Of a stretch of 64,000 nucleotides of DNA, positions 1 through 13,912 are shown piece by piece. The translations under genes and the position numbers were made by a program. How positions within the stretch are numbered: the first letter of the stretch is position 1; every line of letters begins with the position of its first letter. The stretch is from Symbiodinium natans (lineage: Eukaryota > Sar > Dinophyceae > Suessiales > Symbiodiniaceae), in contig CAJNDS010002001.1 in the NCBI GenBank assembly GCA_905221605.1, forward strand, positions 611,001-675,000, written 5' to 3'. Below the pieces are notes generated by a model. It did no database searches. It had not been told where the DNA came from and saw only the letters and a list, made by a program, of their open reading frames with translations.

Positions 1-1848
1 TTAAGCCGCGCCTCACTTGGACTGACCTTGGGGCGGAATCTTAACGGGGCATGAGGAGGGAACCCTCGAAGGGACCCCTAATCTTATTCCCCTAACCCAT
101 ACATAACCCCTATATATATATATACACCTGATATCGTCCCTATATACTTAAGTTGCCCCTCAATAACACCTAAGGTCCCTTGTAAGGGTCCCTCCTTTAA
201 GCCCTTGAGATTCGTTTGTTGGGGGAGGGGGGAGGGGGAGGGGGGGGAGCGTTACTGGAGCGTGGATCCGGGTTTGGGTTTGAAGAGTTTCTGGGCCTAG
301 ATGGGCTTAGGGACGCGAAACCCTAGACCCTAAACCGTAAACCCTAAACCCTAAACTCTAAAGCTCTAAACCCTAAACCCTAAACACTGCTCCACGCTGC
401 TTGTCTGACACCCGGGAGACATCACAAACGCCAAAACCCCAAAACCCAAAACGGGTTTAGGGTTTAGGGTTTAGGGTTTAGGGTTTAGGGTTTAGGCTAA
501 AACCCCCTCAATCCTACAAACCCAAAAAACGCCAAAACCTCCCCTGAACCCCTGAACCCCTGAACCCTCAACCCCTCTACCCCTGAACTGCATTCGCTAT
601 CAAGCCGGACCTTCCGAATTTTCGCCCCAGAGCCTGAAATCCTATCAACCCTATCAACCCTACCAACCATCTCAACCCTATCAACCCTATGTATCCTATC
701 AACCCTCTAAACCCTATCAACCCTAAACGCTAAACCCTAACCCCTATCAACCCTCAACCCTAGAAGAGCTTTCTCCTTCCGCTCTAGGTCTAGCACCCTT
801 GTACCCTGCCTCACCACCCTTTTAGGGTATAAGGGCACTACTCTTATAGGGCTCTTCAGAAGGGGGGTTCAAGGGGGTTATGTAACCCAAGGTTCCCTGA
901 TACCCACTACTTCCTGTGGTTGGGGGAGGGGGGGGGGGGGTAGCCACCCGAAACCCGTGCCCTAAACCCCAAATCCTGAACCCTGAACCCTAAACCCAAA
1001 ACCAAACCCGAAACCCTAAACCCTACCCCTAAACCCCAAACCCTAAACTGCTCCTAAGAGGATTTTTCAGAGTCCTGTGGCGCCGGCGGGATCTGCTCCA
1101 GGTGCTTTACAAGCTGCCGAAGCTTTGACCTGGACTTAAGGCTTACAGGAGGGTTACAGGGTTTAGGGTTTAGGGTTTAGGGTTTAGGGTTTAGAGTGCA
1201 AAGGGTTTGGAGTACATAGGGCTTAAGGTTTGGGGTTTCGGGTTTAGGGTTTGGCGTGTTTAGGGGTTTAGGGCTTAGAGTACATAGGGTTTAGTGTCGA
1301 CCCCATGGCCCACAACCCGAAACCGAAACCCCAAAACTTGCCCTGTCCTTGCCCCAACCCTGAACCCTAAACCCAATAAGGGTTTACTTTAAACAAGATC
1401 AGGGAAGATTCAAACATGTCTAAGGGGCCGACCCAGGAAAGGGATCGTAATCCCTAAACTCTAAGGGTAGTTACATGGTCCCTATAGCATGGGCCCTTCA
1501 AAGGGGACTATGTTCTTCATAATTACCCTAAACCCTAAACCCTAAACCCTAAACCCTAAACCCTAAACCCTAAACCCTAAACCCTAAACCCTAAACCTAT
1601 ACAACCCAAGGGCCCAGACATCAGAACCCTGTGAGGAAAGAACTACCCTTAGAAACCCGATGAACCCTAAACCCTATGGACCCCCAAACCAAAAAAAACC
1701 TGAACCCTAAACCCTGAACCCTGAACCCTGAACCCTAAACCCTAAACCCTAACCCTGAACCCTGAACCCTGAACCCTAAACCCTAAACCCTACCTATACC
1801 CTAAACCCTAAGCCGAAAGCTCGTCTCTCCCTGAGCCGACAACTCCAC
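1..1848. other. intron or flank: telomere-like arrays, no exon recognised
   Basis: CCCTAAA blocks occur at about 317-387, 1525-1596, 1700-1810 and 1925-1990, and TTTAGGG blocks at 453-495 and 1157-1192, with variant units CCCTGAA and CCCTCAA. Between them are G- and C-rich runs and short unique DNA. It should contain the poly(A) polymerase 3' region or its introns, but I recognise no further exon. Confidence 0.6.
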
Positions 1849-1896
1849 GTGAGTCTCGGGATCCGGCTCGATCCAGCCAGTCCATTTTGTGAAGAC
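1849..1896 (-). CDS. poly(A) polymerase exon: KWTGWIE
   Basis: Starts after AGCCAG| and reads [16 protein letters not shown], matching the family's WxGWVES. The proposed donor CAC|GTGGAG is weak evidence; the frame stays open further. The next exons would lie before position 1. Confidence 0.7.
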
Positions 1897-4800
1897 CTGG
1901 CTTTGAGGGTTTGTAGGGTGTCGGCCCTAAACCCTAAACCCTAAACCCTAAACCCTAAACCCAAACCCTAAACCCTAAACCCTAAACCCTAATCCCGAAA
2001 AACATGTACTTTGGGCTGCTCCTTGTAATCTCTGAGGAGGCTAGGAGCGTATACTGATGAAGATCACAGGAGGCTGTGGTCTCCTAGATCAGGTTGTGAG
2101 GTTCAGTGTATAGGGTCATGTTTAATGTTTAGGGTTTAGGGTTTAGGGTTTACGGTGTGGGAGGGTACGGGGTTCCGGGTTTCAGGTTTGGGATGTAGCA
2201 AATGTGGGTTGAGGGCTTGTAGATGCAGTTGTAAGCTTTACGTGAAACTTGAAGGTTCGTTTAGGGTTTAGGGTATCCCATGGTTCCCTCACACTCCCCA
2301 CTGAGGCCCCCTAAGCTTCCCTAAGGTTCCCTAGGCGCCTGCCCCCCATGAACCTCCCCTCTTCTTCAGCTCGGCGAAGGAATGTGAGCCGCGCCCATCC
2401 AAGGCCATGCGCGTCGTTGCAATGAACCAATTTTGCACACGCGCCATGCGTGAGTAGGCTACATATGTACTGAAGACTGGAAGCCGAGGCACGTAGATTT
2501 GCCGGAACTTGGCAGTAGCCGGTCCGGCACACCAGCAAGGTGGACGATCTTGCGCGTGCCGCACTGCGACTTGCACGTGCACCATTGCATCCCGAGGTAA
2601 CGGCTTAGGTAGCGGTCGAGAACCCTACCATGGCCCAGGCCGGATATGTATTCCAGCGATTTGGCAAGGCCAATCCTCGGGTTCGATGATGGCACATGTG
2701 TGAAATCAGGGTTTAGGCTGAAGGCATCACTGCAAAGCGGTCTTCCCAAAGAGGGTGAGATCCCACCCGCGGACTAAGAAACGTGTCTCCTTTGTAAGGG
2801 TGTACGGAGTTTGTTTTGATGTATGAGCCTTGCTTACAAGGAGTACAACTTAACAAGCGCCCAAAAAAGGATGATTTTGAACAAGCTCCAACATGAAGTA
2901 TACCCTAACCCTAAACCCTAAACCCTAAACCCTAAACCCTAAACCCTAAACCCTAAACCCTAAACCCTAAACCCTAAACCCTAAACCCTAACCCTAAACC
3001 CTAAACCCTAAACCCTAAACCCTAAACCCTAAACCCTAAACACTCTCACCAATACTTAATCAGGAGCCTTGAGCACCGCAAAAGCGGCAGTATCAGCTTC
3101 AACCCTACTTAGGGTTTAGGGTTTTGGGTTTAGGGTTTAGGGTTCAGGGTTTAGGGTTTAGGGTGGGATTTCGCAAGAGGGTCAGCTTCATGAACTTCCC
3201 CCAACAAAACTACCACAATGGCTAAACAAAAACCAACCCCCACCCCAAATGGCATTTTCAGGGTTGAGGGTTGATGCGGTTAAGGTTTCGTTTCAGGGGG
3301 TTTAAAGGGATTTTGGGCTATCAGGGTGTTCTTCATGTCAAAGTCCAAAAACCCGATTGTGGGGGGGGGGGGTGCATGATACTTGTACCATGCGTAAACA
3401 CGTGTAAATCACACGCGCACACACATCTTTAAGAGCATGAGTGCTTTAAAATGGTTGTCAGGGTCTTGAATCGATCTAGCCAGAAAAGTTGATATGTACC
3501 TTGCAAGGGACTTCCATGCCTCTTTCTCACCTGCATCTACTATTTACTTAAGAACCCCCACAGAATAAAAAGTAATACTCCCTATGTTACACTTGTAAGG
3601 AAGAACTTTATTTCTTTGAGAGTCTTAAGCAATTGGTATGCGTTTGGCCAGTTCTATCTCCGCACCTTGAATAGTTCAGGGGTTCAGGGGTACAAAAGGG
3701 GCCGATAATCCCTCCAGGGCATAGCTCTTGAAGGGTGCTCTGGCGAACACACTTGCCAAACACCCGAAACCCGAGACCCTAAACCCGAAACTCCTCAACC
3801 CTAACCCCTAAACCCTAAAACTCCTAAACCCTAAACTCCTAAACCCTTAACCCTAAAACTCCTAAACCCTAAACCCATAACACCCTCAACTCGAAAACTG
3901 CCCAAGAGCTCGGAACGTCGCCTGCGGCGTGGAAGACAGCACCTCTATGAGTAGGAAGAACTTGTGCTGGTTGAAGAAGGGGAGCGGCCTGCATGGAGGT
4001 TTAGGGTTTAGGGTTTAGGGTTTAGGGTTTAGGGTTTAGGGTTTAAAGTTTACCATCAGCCCTAAATGCGAAATCCCCAAACCCCTGACCCTAAGCCCCA
4101 AGCCCTACCGGAAACCCGTTTGAGGTCCGCTATCATTGCTTCGCGGTCAACAGGGTTGTTTAGCTTTTGACTAGATGTCGCGTACCAGGGTCTCCAATGG
4201 ACAGGAAAGCTGCAGCTGAGGGCCCAATGATTTGCGCCAAGTCGCCAAACGCAGGCGAAGCGCGTGATGGGGGCAATTTGCTTGGCAACTGAATCGGCCT
4301 GTCTTTGTCGGGCAGCAATGAAGTCAATCTGCGAGGTATATTCGCCCCATTTGAAGGTGTATCTTGGGGCTCGGCCACTCCAGGTGTTAAGAAGACACAT
4401 CTGGTGTTCCTGCAAGATCAGTGTCAACATCAGTGGCTGGTCCGGGGCTCCAGGCATTGTTCTCGGCCCCACGCATTTGGAGTGCGGGCGGAACTGAGTG
4501 TTCCAGTCTCCTGCTATGATGAGGAAGCCGCGCTTCTCAACGACCCCCTACCCTACTCTTGAGTACCTACCGAAAACCCAAAACCCAAAACCGCAGGGGT
4601 TGCTTCAGACTCAGGTCTCAGGGAGCTGTGTTGCAAGTAGAGTTGGGCGTGCACTAACTTGGGCTATCCTACATACAACCTTAAACCCCATCTACAGGAT
4701 TCCTGGGTAATTGCCCTACAGGACGTCGGCTTAGGTTTTATGATGGTCTAGGGTACCTTCCCCCTAATCCTAACAGTCCTTGATAGGCAAAAAGCAGGCG

Positions 4801-7800
4801 GTACTAACATCTCCCTAAACCCTTAACCCTGCGTTCTGAAAAGCTCTCCATCCCAAAAAACCAAAAGACATCAAAGCCCTCAACCCTGAACTCCAAACTA
4901 AAACAAAGCAAAAAAGCATGTAGAATTAACACCAAACCCAAAAGGCCGCAAGGTCGTCAGCCCTTAATCCCTAAATCCGAAAGTCATGCAACGCTATGCC
5001 CCAATCCCAATCTCTACCCCCTGAACCCTCAAGACCCACACTCTAAACCCTAAACCCGAAACCCTAAGCCCCCTTTAAATACTAAAGCAGCCTCAGTATG
5101 CAGCTGGGCTTGAGAGGTGGCAGATGACAGCGGCTTGGGGTCCGAGCCCTCAAGGTCCATGTACTCTGAGGTTTAGGGTTAGGGTTTAGGGTTTAGGGCT
5201 TAGGGTGTTTAGGGTTTGGGGGGTTTATCTAGTGTTTTAGGGGTTGAGGGTTTGCTACTGTGTGCTTAAGAACCCCCCCCAAAAACAAAGTTCTTCCTTA
5301 CAAGTTGGGTCATGTGAATGATTATCCTCTTTGTATTTATGTTTCTTTTTTTGAGGGGCCCTGTTTCATATCCCTGTTGGGGAGCTTAAGGGTTTAGAGC
5401 TTTGTTTTCGGGTTTAGGACTTAGGGCTTTAGGGTTAGGGCCTAGGGTGTGTTGTCAACCTTGGCTTCATAAGCCCTGAACCGCCAAGTAAGGCGAAGAG
5501 CATTTACTGGGTTGGTCTTTAAACCCTCTGAAAAAACATGTATAGATAGGGTCCCCTATAAACCCCAATAAGGAAAAGAAACAACCTAGTTTAGGGCTTC
5601 AGGTTTTGGGGCGTCATTGATGGTTTTGGGGCGTACTGGATGAGCCTGTAGATGTCGCTCCACTTGCACCTTCCTCGCTCCACCTGGATGGCGAGGTTCA
5701 GGGTCAAACGTGTATAAGGTTTGGGTTGGTCCCCCTTAGACTAACTTAGGTCCACTTTTGGGGTTCAGGATTTAGGGTTTAGGGTTCGTGGTGCTTGGTT
5801 TGGGGCTAGTGTTAACCCTAAACCCTAAACCTTAAGGGCCATGTACTGGTTTCCTACTATCCCCAGCTGTCTCAAGAAGCCGCGCAAACCCTGACCCCTA
5901 CCCCGCAACTAAACCCCTCTACTAGTATCCTGAAGCCTACTCAAGCCTTAAACCCAAAAATGTTAAACCCGGTATCGAGTTCCAAGTGTAAAATTTGAGT
6001 CCTCCATCTTGCACCTGCAATTTGCCGGCCACATTGCTCTTCGCACCTTCCAAGCTCCTCAGACCCATCATTGACGTTCTCGGGAACAACAGTGGGGTGT
6101 ACAACTGACCCGCGCTGTCTGCCTCTTTGCGCAGCTGCACAGTGCCTGGTCGCCATGCCTGTCTGCTGTCATAACCCTAAACCCTAAACCCTAAACCAGC
6201 TTCCGACATGGAGCCTCTTTGAGCGCACCCCCTAGTCCCTTCCTTGAAAGGGATGAGGATTTATTTCTGCCAGTGTTCGCATAAAAACTATACCCAGCGG
6301 GGTATTCCCAGAGCCGTGCCCCCCTAACCCCTAAACAAATTAAATGTCTATGGGTTTTAGGTAACCCCTAGATTAAATGTCTGTGGGTTTTAGGGGTTTA
6401 GGCCGGTTTTGGTGTTGGGGGGGGGGGGGGGGGAGGGCATAAAAGCAACCCTCTGTCGTATACCATTGCGGAGGTGCATACTTAGGGTAGTGACATGGGT
6501 CTCTTAATTGTGTGTGCCCTTACGGGTGGACCCCACCTTATGCCAAGGGCCCGTGCTTCAAAACCCTGTAAAGTAGGCAAAGGACCACATTAAGGGACCA
6601 TGCAACTAACCTTTTGGTAAAACCTGAACCCTAACCCCCCCATAACCCCTCTAACCCTTCTACCCACTATCCTATAACCCGTGCAACCCCTAAACCTCTG
6701 CACCCCAGAATGCTTTCGGGCTTGTTAAGGATGGGTAGTTGTGTTTGTTTAAAGTCTAAGGGCAGCTACATGGTCCCTTAGCATGGGCCCTTAAAAGGGT
6801 ACCCCTTGTATACCCCTTGTATACCCAATACAAATCCGCCGAGGCCTCGGGCCGGAGGTGTAAAGGTTGTCAGAACAGGCACCCCCCTCCAAATCCTCCC
6901 CCCACACCCAAAGCCCTTTTTCGGACCCCTTTTTTTGGCCTCAAATGGGTACCCCCCCTGGGAAACCGGGGTCCGCAAGCGGACGGTTCGCCATGGACCA
7001 GAGGCAGTTGAAGCCCCTCCCAGCAGGGCCCCCCCCCTCTTCCCCCCCACCACCCCACCCCCCCCCCAACCCCCCCCCCCCCCCCTCCCCACCCACCCCC
7101 CCCCCCCGCTCCCCTCCCCCCACCCTGCCGAAGAGTCGCCTTAAAACCTTAAGGGGCCTGGCTCAACCCTACGATCACTCCAAGCCAAACCCTCAACCCC
7201 AAAGCGTGAACCTTGAGCCCTAAACTAACCCTCAACCCCAAACCCCAAACCATAAACCATAAACCCGGAACCCGGAACCCTCAACCCTCAACCCTCAATC
7301 CTCAACCCAACCCTTATTGCTTGGGGTCCAGCGACTTGGGCGCTGCGGAATCACCATGCTCACGCGGATGCGCTGGGCCGGGCCGAGGCGGGTCGCGTAG
7401 CGCTAAAATTAAGGGCCGATACATCAGAATCCTTTAACGGAAGTTCGGGAACATGCTAGGGGCTCATGAAACTACCCTCAGACAAAGGTACATGGACAAC
7501 CCTCAGCACTAGAACTGCGGACCTGCTCGATCACCTTGTTCGCCCGAGTCAGCTCCTCGAGAATGATTCGCTTTGTCCTGGCCCACATGGGGTTTACGAA
7601 AATAGGGGTACCTTATTGGGGTCCTTATTGTAAGGGAGTCCTACTATTTGGGGTCTAATTTTAGGGGTCCCCTATTTTCGTAAACTCCACATCGTCAGGC
7701 TCTCAGTCTGAAAGCCCGAATCGGCACATACTCCACCCCTGAGCCTGCTGAACAAAACCTCAACCATAAATTGTTTGCAGCAACTATAGTTCTACTTGCA

Positions 7801-10800
7801 GTAGGAAGGAACGGCGCTGACGATTACTCGAGCTCCTCAATTCCGGGGGTTGTACCTTGGACCCATATGGTTGCACCCTTCGGTTTTGGCGACCCGTTTT
7901 AAAGATCCTCAAGGAGCTAGATGGGGATCTTTTTGGGGTACAACCGTAGGGGTACGAGTCTTAACCCCTTGACCAAAGCACACAAATTCCTCGCCGCACC
8001 TGCACAACTTCTGCACCCTTGGATTGACCCTAAACCCTAAACCCTAAACCCTGAACCCTGAACTCTAAACCCTGACACCAACCAAACATGACTGAAGCCG
8101 GAAAATAACTGCCGACTAGGCGGTTCCGAAAATTCCGAAAATTCGGGACCCTAGGCCCTTAGCCCAAAACACCTTCTCGGGGTTCCTGCAGCCTGGATCC
8201 TAAACCCTAAACCCTAAACCCTAAATCCTAAACCCTAAGGATCTTGCGGGGCTCTTGAAAGAGTTCCCCATTTGCGAGATGCTCGTATCATTCGGGGGGT
8301 TGAGCCACATTCGGGGCCAAGGCGGGTCGGTGTTGCCAGTTGCTCTTAAGGGGTTTAGGGTTTAGGGTTTAGGGTTTAGGGTTTAGGGTTTAGGGTTTAG
8401 GGTTTAGGGGATACAGTAAGGGCTTATGGTGTTGGTGCAGGTTCAGGGTTTGGGTTTAGGGTTTGGGTTTAGGGTACGGGCAAGAGGTCCATCATCTAAA
8501 TCGATCCTCATGTCAGGCGTGAATTAAGGTTTTTTGACTGAGTTGTGCAAGTGACACTGGGAACTTTATGAAACCGCTGAAGATCTGAACCGGCTACTCC
8601 CTACCCCCCACACACACACAGACACACAAATTGACAGAGCATGGAAAACAACAAAAACAAGTGCCGAAGATGCCTCTGCTTGCGATTGTTGAAGCAGGTC
8701 GTGGCGACTGGTCGGCACGTTGTCCGTGTCTTCGGTCATCGTGCATCTGTCTGCGGCAAAGGACTCCCACATGGAGCTCCAGTCCTTCTCGGACATCCGC
8801 TCGGCCGTCAGCTCACAGCAATCCTTTTTCAGGAGCATTGTGCTGCCGGACTGCTCAGGCCCGTGGTTTACGTGGGGGGAAGGGCGTAGCGATGAACAGC
8901 GTGGGTCGCAACCCACTTTCGCTTGTGGCACTGAGAACGTTGTTCCACCGCCGGATGGGCACATTCTGGCTCAGTGAACATGCGTGCCCTGGTGCCTAGC
9001 ACAGTCCTAGGAATCGAGGAATACAAAGGGCACTCGTTTTCGGGTTTGGTGTTTAGGGTTTACGGTTTAGGGTTTAGGGTTGAAGGGCGTATAAGGGAAC
9101 CTCAACCCAAAAACGACGAATGAGGGCCTACTCTGGGCTCGAGCCCCAAACCTGAACCCTAAACCCGAGAAGGCCTACAAACTAAACCTCAAGACAAAAA
9201 AGGAATGAGGAGATACTCTGGGCTCGAGCCACAAACCCTAAACCCTAAACCCTAAACCCTAAACCCTAAACCCTAACCCTAAACCCTAAACCCTAAACCC
9301 TACACCCTAAACCCTAAACCCTAAACCCTAAACCCTAAACCCTAAACCCTAAACCCTAAACCCAATAAGGCCTACCCTGACTCCCAGGGGAACAGAGTCT
9401 CAGAGGTCCATCTGTTTGAGGCCGGGTCGCAACCCAAAGAAAGCCGACATCCCAAACATGTGTTATACGGTTGAGGGTTAAGGGTTTAGGGTTTGGAGTT
9501 TAGGGTTTAGGGTTTAGGGTTTAGGGTTTAGGCTTTGGAGTTTAGGGTTTAGGGTTAAGGGTTTGGAGTTTAGCGTTTAAAGGTTTCTTATCCCACATCC
9601 TGGCCCCGGACGATCCCCCCGGCCCTTGCAAGGCATGCCAGTCGGGCGTTTCCGAGACGTTGTGGGTGGAGTTCATGCACCTGGACAAACCATTTGAATG
9701 CTTCCGAGTAACCCTTGGGGTCAATGTACCTAAATAGGGAATACGTGGGCCTTGAAGTACCTCCTGTATATGGACTTTGGGGCCCAGGTCCAGGTATATA
9801 AAAATGAGTCACATGGACCCTTTGGGTACTACTATACTTCCGAGTAAGGTACCCTAAACCCTACCTCGGACCCAACTTGCCAACAGCTTTTACGGGACGC
9901 TACGAAATAGGCGGTACTTACTACCAAACTGTAGGTAACCAGGGTCCCAGGGAAATAACTCTGACTCTGAGTACCCCTAAACCTTAAACCCTAAGTCCAA
10001 ACCCTAAATCCCAAGCCCTAAACCCTAAAACCCTAACCCTAAACCCTAAACCCTAAACCCTAAAACCTAAACCCTAAACACCTTTTTCAGGGTTCATCCC
10101 CAAGGATCCAGTGCTGCTCAATGGCGGGAAGGCCGGGGTGATGACGGGCATCAGGTGCAGACGGTCCTGTGGGTACACCTTCGCTGCGTTTAGGGTTTAG
10201 GGTTTAGGGTTTAGGGTTTCGGGTTTCGGGTTTAGGGTTTAGGGTTTAGGGTTTAGGGTTTAGGGTTTAGGGTTTAGGGGTTAGGGTTTAGGGTTTAGGG
10301 TTTAGGGTTTAGGGTTTAGGGTTTAGGGTTTAGGGTTTAGGGCTTAGGGTTTAGCCTTCGCTTCAGCAAGTGCTTTTTGGGGTTTAGGGTTTAGGGCTTG
10401 GGGTTCAGGGAGCATCGAAAGCCCAGGCATGAACTAGTCAGGCAGTGTGTTCTCGAAATTGGGTCCCTTTTTGGGGTCCTTTTCAGAAGGTGCCGCACGA
10501 TATTAGGGCCCAAGAAGGGACCCTAATTCAGAACTGCTCATGGGCACACAGTGACATGTGAGGAACCTGCCAAGTCCACCTGCGAAGCCTCAAGATTGAA
10601 ACACCAAAGGTTATGCTACCCTAAACCCTAAACCCTAAAAATTAAAAACCCTAAACCCTAAACCCTAAACCCTAAACCCTAAACCCTAGACCCTAGACCC
10701 TAGACCCTAAACCCTAAACCCTAAACCCTAAACCCTGAACCCTAAACCCTAAACCCTAAACCCTAACCCTTTATGAGGCTCGGCTTGGGGTCTAAGCTTG

Positions 10801-13419
10801 TTCTGGGAGTTTAGCGCTTGGAAGAAGTGAAGCGGTACAGTGAAGCGTCCTTCAAGAAACGCTCGAATTTCACACTCCCAAGACCTAAATTCAGAACCAA
10901 ACAGCCCAAAAAGTGTGATAGCCTCGAACCCGAAAGCCCCGAAAGCCCTAAAACTTCCCGGAACCTCAATCCCTCACAGACCCTAACCCTAAACCCTAAA
11001 CCCTAAACCCTAAACCCTAAACCCTAAACCCTAAACCCTAAACCCTAAACCGCCCTAAACCCTAAACCCTAAACCCTAACCCTAAACCCCCAACCCTAAG
11101 AGCCCTGCGGGACCTTGGGATTCCAAATCTTGAAGTTCATGAGACCGGGCTCAGACCTCCACCCCCAAGTGGAGAATTTGGGGCCGGGTTCAGGGTTCGG
11201 GTTTAGGGTTTAGGGTTTAGGGATAGGGTTTAGGGTTTAGGGTTTAGGGTTTAGGGTTTAGGGTTTAGGGTTTAGGGTTTAGGGTTTGGAGTTCAGGGAT
11301 CAGGGTTTGGGAATTAGGGATTAGGGTCTTGGGTTTTGGGGTTTCGGGCTGAAAGACTTTAGGTTTAGGGGTTCAGGGATTCAGGGTTTGGCGGGCGGGG
11401 GGGGGGGTTAGGGTCTAGGCTGCAGCTGTACCCAAGAGCGGACCTCCTAAACCCTAAACCCTAAACCCTAAAAGTTTATAGGGTTTAGGATTTAGGGTTT
11501 CGGGCCTTGGGTTTGGTCCACTGCTGGCTCCAACCATTAGTCGGTAGCCCAAGGCAGATTAGGGTTTAGGGTTTAGGCTTTAGGGTTTAGGCTTTAGGGT
11601 TCAGGGTTTAGGGTTTAGGCTTTAGGGTTTAGGGTGAAGCGAGCCTGACAGCTTTTTCAGATTGACCTCCACACTTCATTGGCGACCAGCTCTCCAAGCG
11701 CGTTGCAATGGACCAAGTCATGAGGTACTCCCATCGAGTACGCAGCTGCTGACACCATGGTTCCATATGCAACTGACCTGTGTCGGTTGGAGTTGCAGTA
11801 GAGCAACAGGACCATTTTGAGCGATTGAGTAGCCGTCTACCCTCATCTTCATCTAGGGTCCCATCCTGAACCCCTGGGCGTCTGCCGACACAGCCCCCCG
11901 TTGGAGCTTCCAAGTAAGGTGAACTGCGAACATGGGTTTAGGATGAGTAGTGATGGGTTTCCCTATACTTGACCATAGAGGGTCTTAGGGATGATGTTCC
12001 AACTGCCTGGAGTTTACTATACTTGGAGGTTCATGGTGCTTATTAACCAATTATAACTGTACTTATAACTGTACTTATAACCATATTAGGGCACTTAACG
12101 GGTCCTAATCAGTGGGCTATAAGTACGATTATAACTGGCTAACAACCCAAAACCCTAAACCCTCAACCTTAAACACTAAAGTAAATGGTGACGGCGGTAC
12201 TCAGGAGACAGGCCCGCATGTGGCAGCCAAGACCCTCTTTCCCAATTGACGGATTTCGGGCGCCCGAGCTGATGGCAGAACAGCCAGGGGTAAGCTCCCG
12301 CGGGTTAGGGTTTAGGGTTTAGGGCTTAGGGATTAGGGATTCGAGTTTAGAGTTTAGGGTTGAAGCCTTCTTGGCTCGAGCTCCCCGGAACAGAGGACCG
12401 GGCTGATGATTTTAATGATTTCCGCGATTTCTCGACGACATTTGAGACCCACAAGGAATTTGTGAGGAAGGTGGCGGTTTAGGGTTTAGGGTTTAGGGTT
12501 TAGGGTTTAGCGTTTAGGGTTTAGGGTTTAGGGTTTAGGGTTTAGGGGTTAGGGTTTAGTGTCGGAGGACCATGCCAAAACGCGCACTGGTCAATACGAT
12601 GCTTGACCCCCTCGCATTTCCCCACACGAAGCTCTACGTCTCTCAGGGTTTAGGGCTTATATGGCGGTTTCCGAAATAAGGGGTACCTTTTTGGGGTCCT
12701 TATTATAATTGTATAAGGAAACCCTACTAGTTGGGGTCTATTTTGGGGGTCCCTTATTCTCGTAAACCCGCAGAAAGTTGTTTTGAAAATATTGTTCTTT
12801 CTTTTTTGGGTTTGAGGGGTTAAGGTTGGGGTTTAGGGTTTAGTGGGTTGGGTTTAGGGGTCAGGGTTTGGGTTTTTGGGTGCCCGGACTCTTTGACGTT
12901 GGAGTTTGAGAGCTTGCGGTTTCACATCACTCCTTGATCACCTACCCTAAACACTATAGCTGAACCCTAAACCCTAAACCCTAAACCCTAAACCCTAAAC
13001 CCTAAACCCTAAACCCTAAACCCTAAACCCTAAACCCTTACATAAACAACAGCTCAAGGACTTCCCCAGCCCAGCGGCTTCTCTTGCATGCGCGTCAGCG
13101 CCACCGGGTTCTTCCACTCCCACCTGAACCCCAGGTTGCCAAGCCCTAAACCCTAAACCCTGAACCCTGAACCCTAAACCCTAAACCCTAAACCTTAAAC
13201 CCCTCAACCCTAAGCCCTAAGCCCTAAACCCTAAACCCTGAATCCTAAACCCTAAACCCTAAATCCTGAGGAGGGAGGGAGGGTTATGGTGCCCGAACCT
13301 CGCCAGCCGATCTCTGCAACTATAAAGCCGTTTGGTCTTGTCTCAGGGCGGTTTAGGGCTTAGGGTTTCGGGATTTTAAGGCCGGACTTCAGAGTTCGGA
13401 GTGCTTGACGAATTCGGTG

Positions 13420-13455
<36 letters not shown>

Positions 13456-13876
13456 TCTGTGTCTGTGTCTGTGTCTGTGTCTGTGTCTGTGTCTGTGTCT
13501 GTGTCTGTGTCTGTGTCTGTGTCTGTGTCTGTGTCTGTGTCTGTGTCTGTGTCTGTGTGTGTCTGTGTCTGTGTCTGTGTCTGTGTCTGTGTCTGTGTCT
13601 GTGTCTGTGTCTGTGTCTGTGTCTGTGTCTGTGTCTGTGTCTGTGTCTGTGTCTGTGTCTGTGTGTCTGTGTGTCTGTGTGTCTGTGTGTCTGTGTCTGT
13701 GTGTCTGTGTCTGTGTGTCTGTGTCTGTGTGTCTGTGTCTGTGTGTCTGTGTCTCTGTGTCTGTGTGTCTGTGGGTATGTTGTGTCTTGTGTCTGTGTCT
13801 GTGTCTCTGTGTCTCTGTGTCTGTGTCTGTGTCTGTGTCTGTGTCTGTGTCTGGTCTGTGCTGTGCCTTGCCTGTG

Positions 13877-13912
<36 letters not shown>

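Larger units (their letters stand above)
1897..3921. other. intron between KWTGWIE and PLPFFN exons
   Basis: Holds CCCTAAA arrays (1925-1990, 2902-3040, about 20 units), a TTTAGGG array at 3109-3166, a family-G element at 3540-3638, and an island at 2311-2749 with open frames. The array at 3109-3166 has the 9-bp repeat TCAGCTTCA near both ends (3093-3101 and 3182-3190). Confidence 0.6.
7578..10108. other. intron with arrays, one E element and unassigned open stretches
   Basis: TTTAGGG array at 8349-8410; CCCTAAA array at 9233-9365 (about 18 units); TTTAGGG with TTTGGAG variants at 9481-9560. Two unassigned open stretches lie at 8566-8964 and 9588-9729. Confidence 0.55.
11150..13071. other. 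intron: arrays, family I element, small palindromic repeats
   Basis: TTTAGGG arrays at 11,200-11,286 and 12,480-12,560, a CCCTAAA array at 12,962-13,042, the family-I copy at 12.67 kb, the RapZ-like fragment, and at 12,007-12,145 a TTATAACTGTAC-rich element similar to 21,200-21,315. Confidence 0.6.

Noticed and set aside
6778-7223. Proline- or glycine-rich open frames
   Set aside because: They follow C and G homopolymer runs and have no codon or motif structure.
9233-9365. CRISPR-like array
   Set aside because: The repeats are contiguous heptamers without spacers.
10330-10380. An extra polymerase exon CTTGCTGAAGCGAAG before the array at 10.2-10.35 kb
   Set aside because: WNPK joins directly to VYPQDR as in the family, so the array lies inside one intron; the apparent exon is just the flanking repeat.
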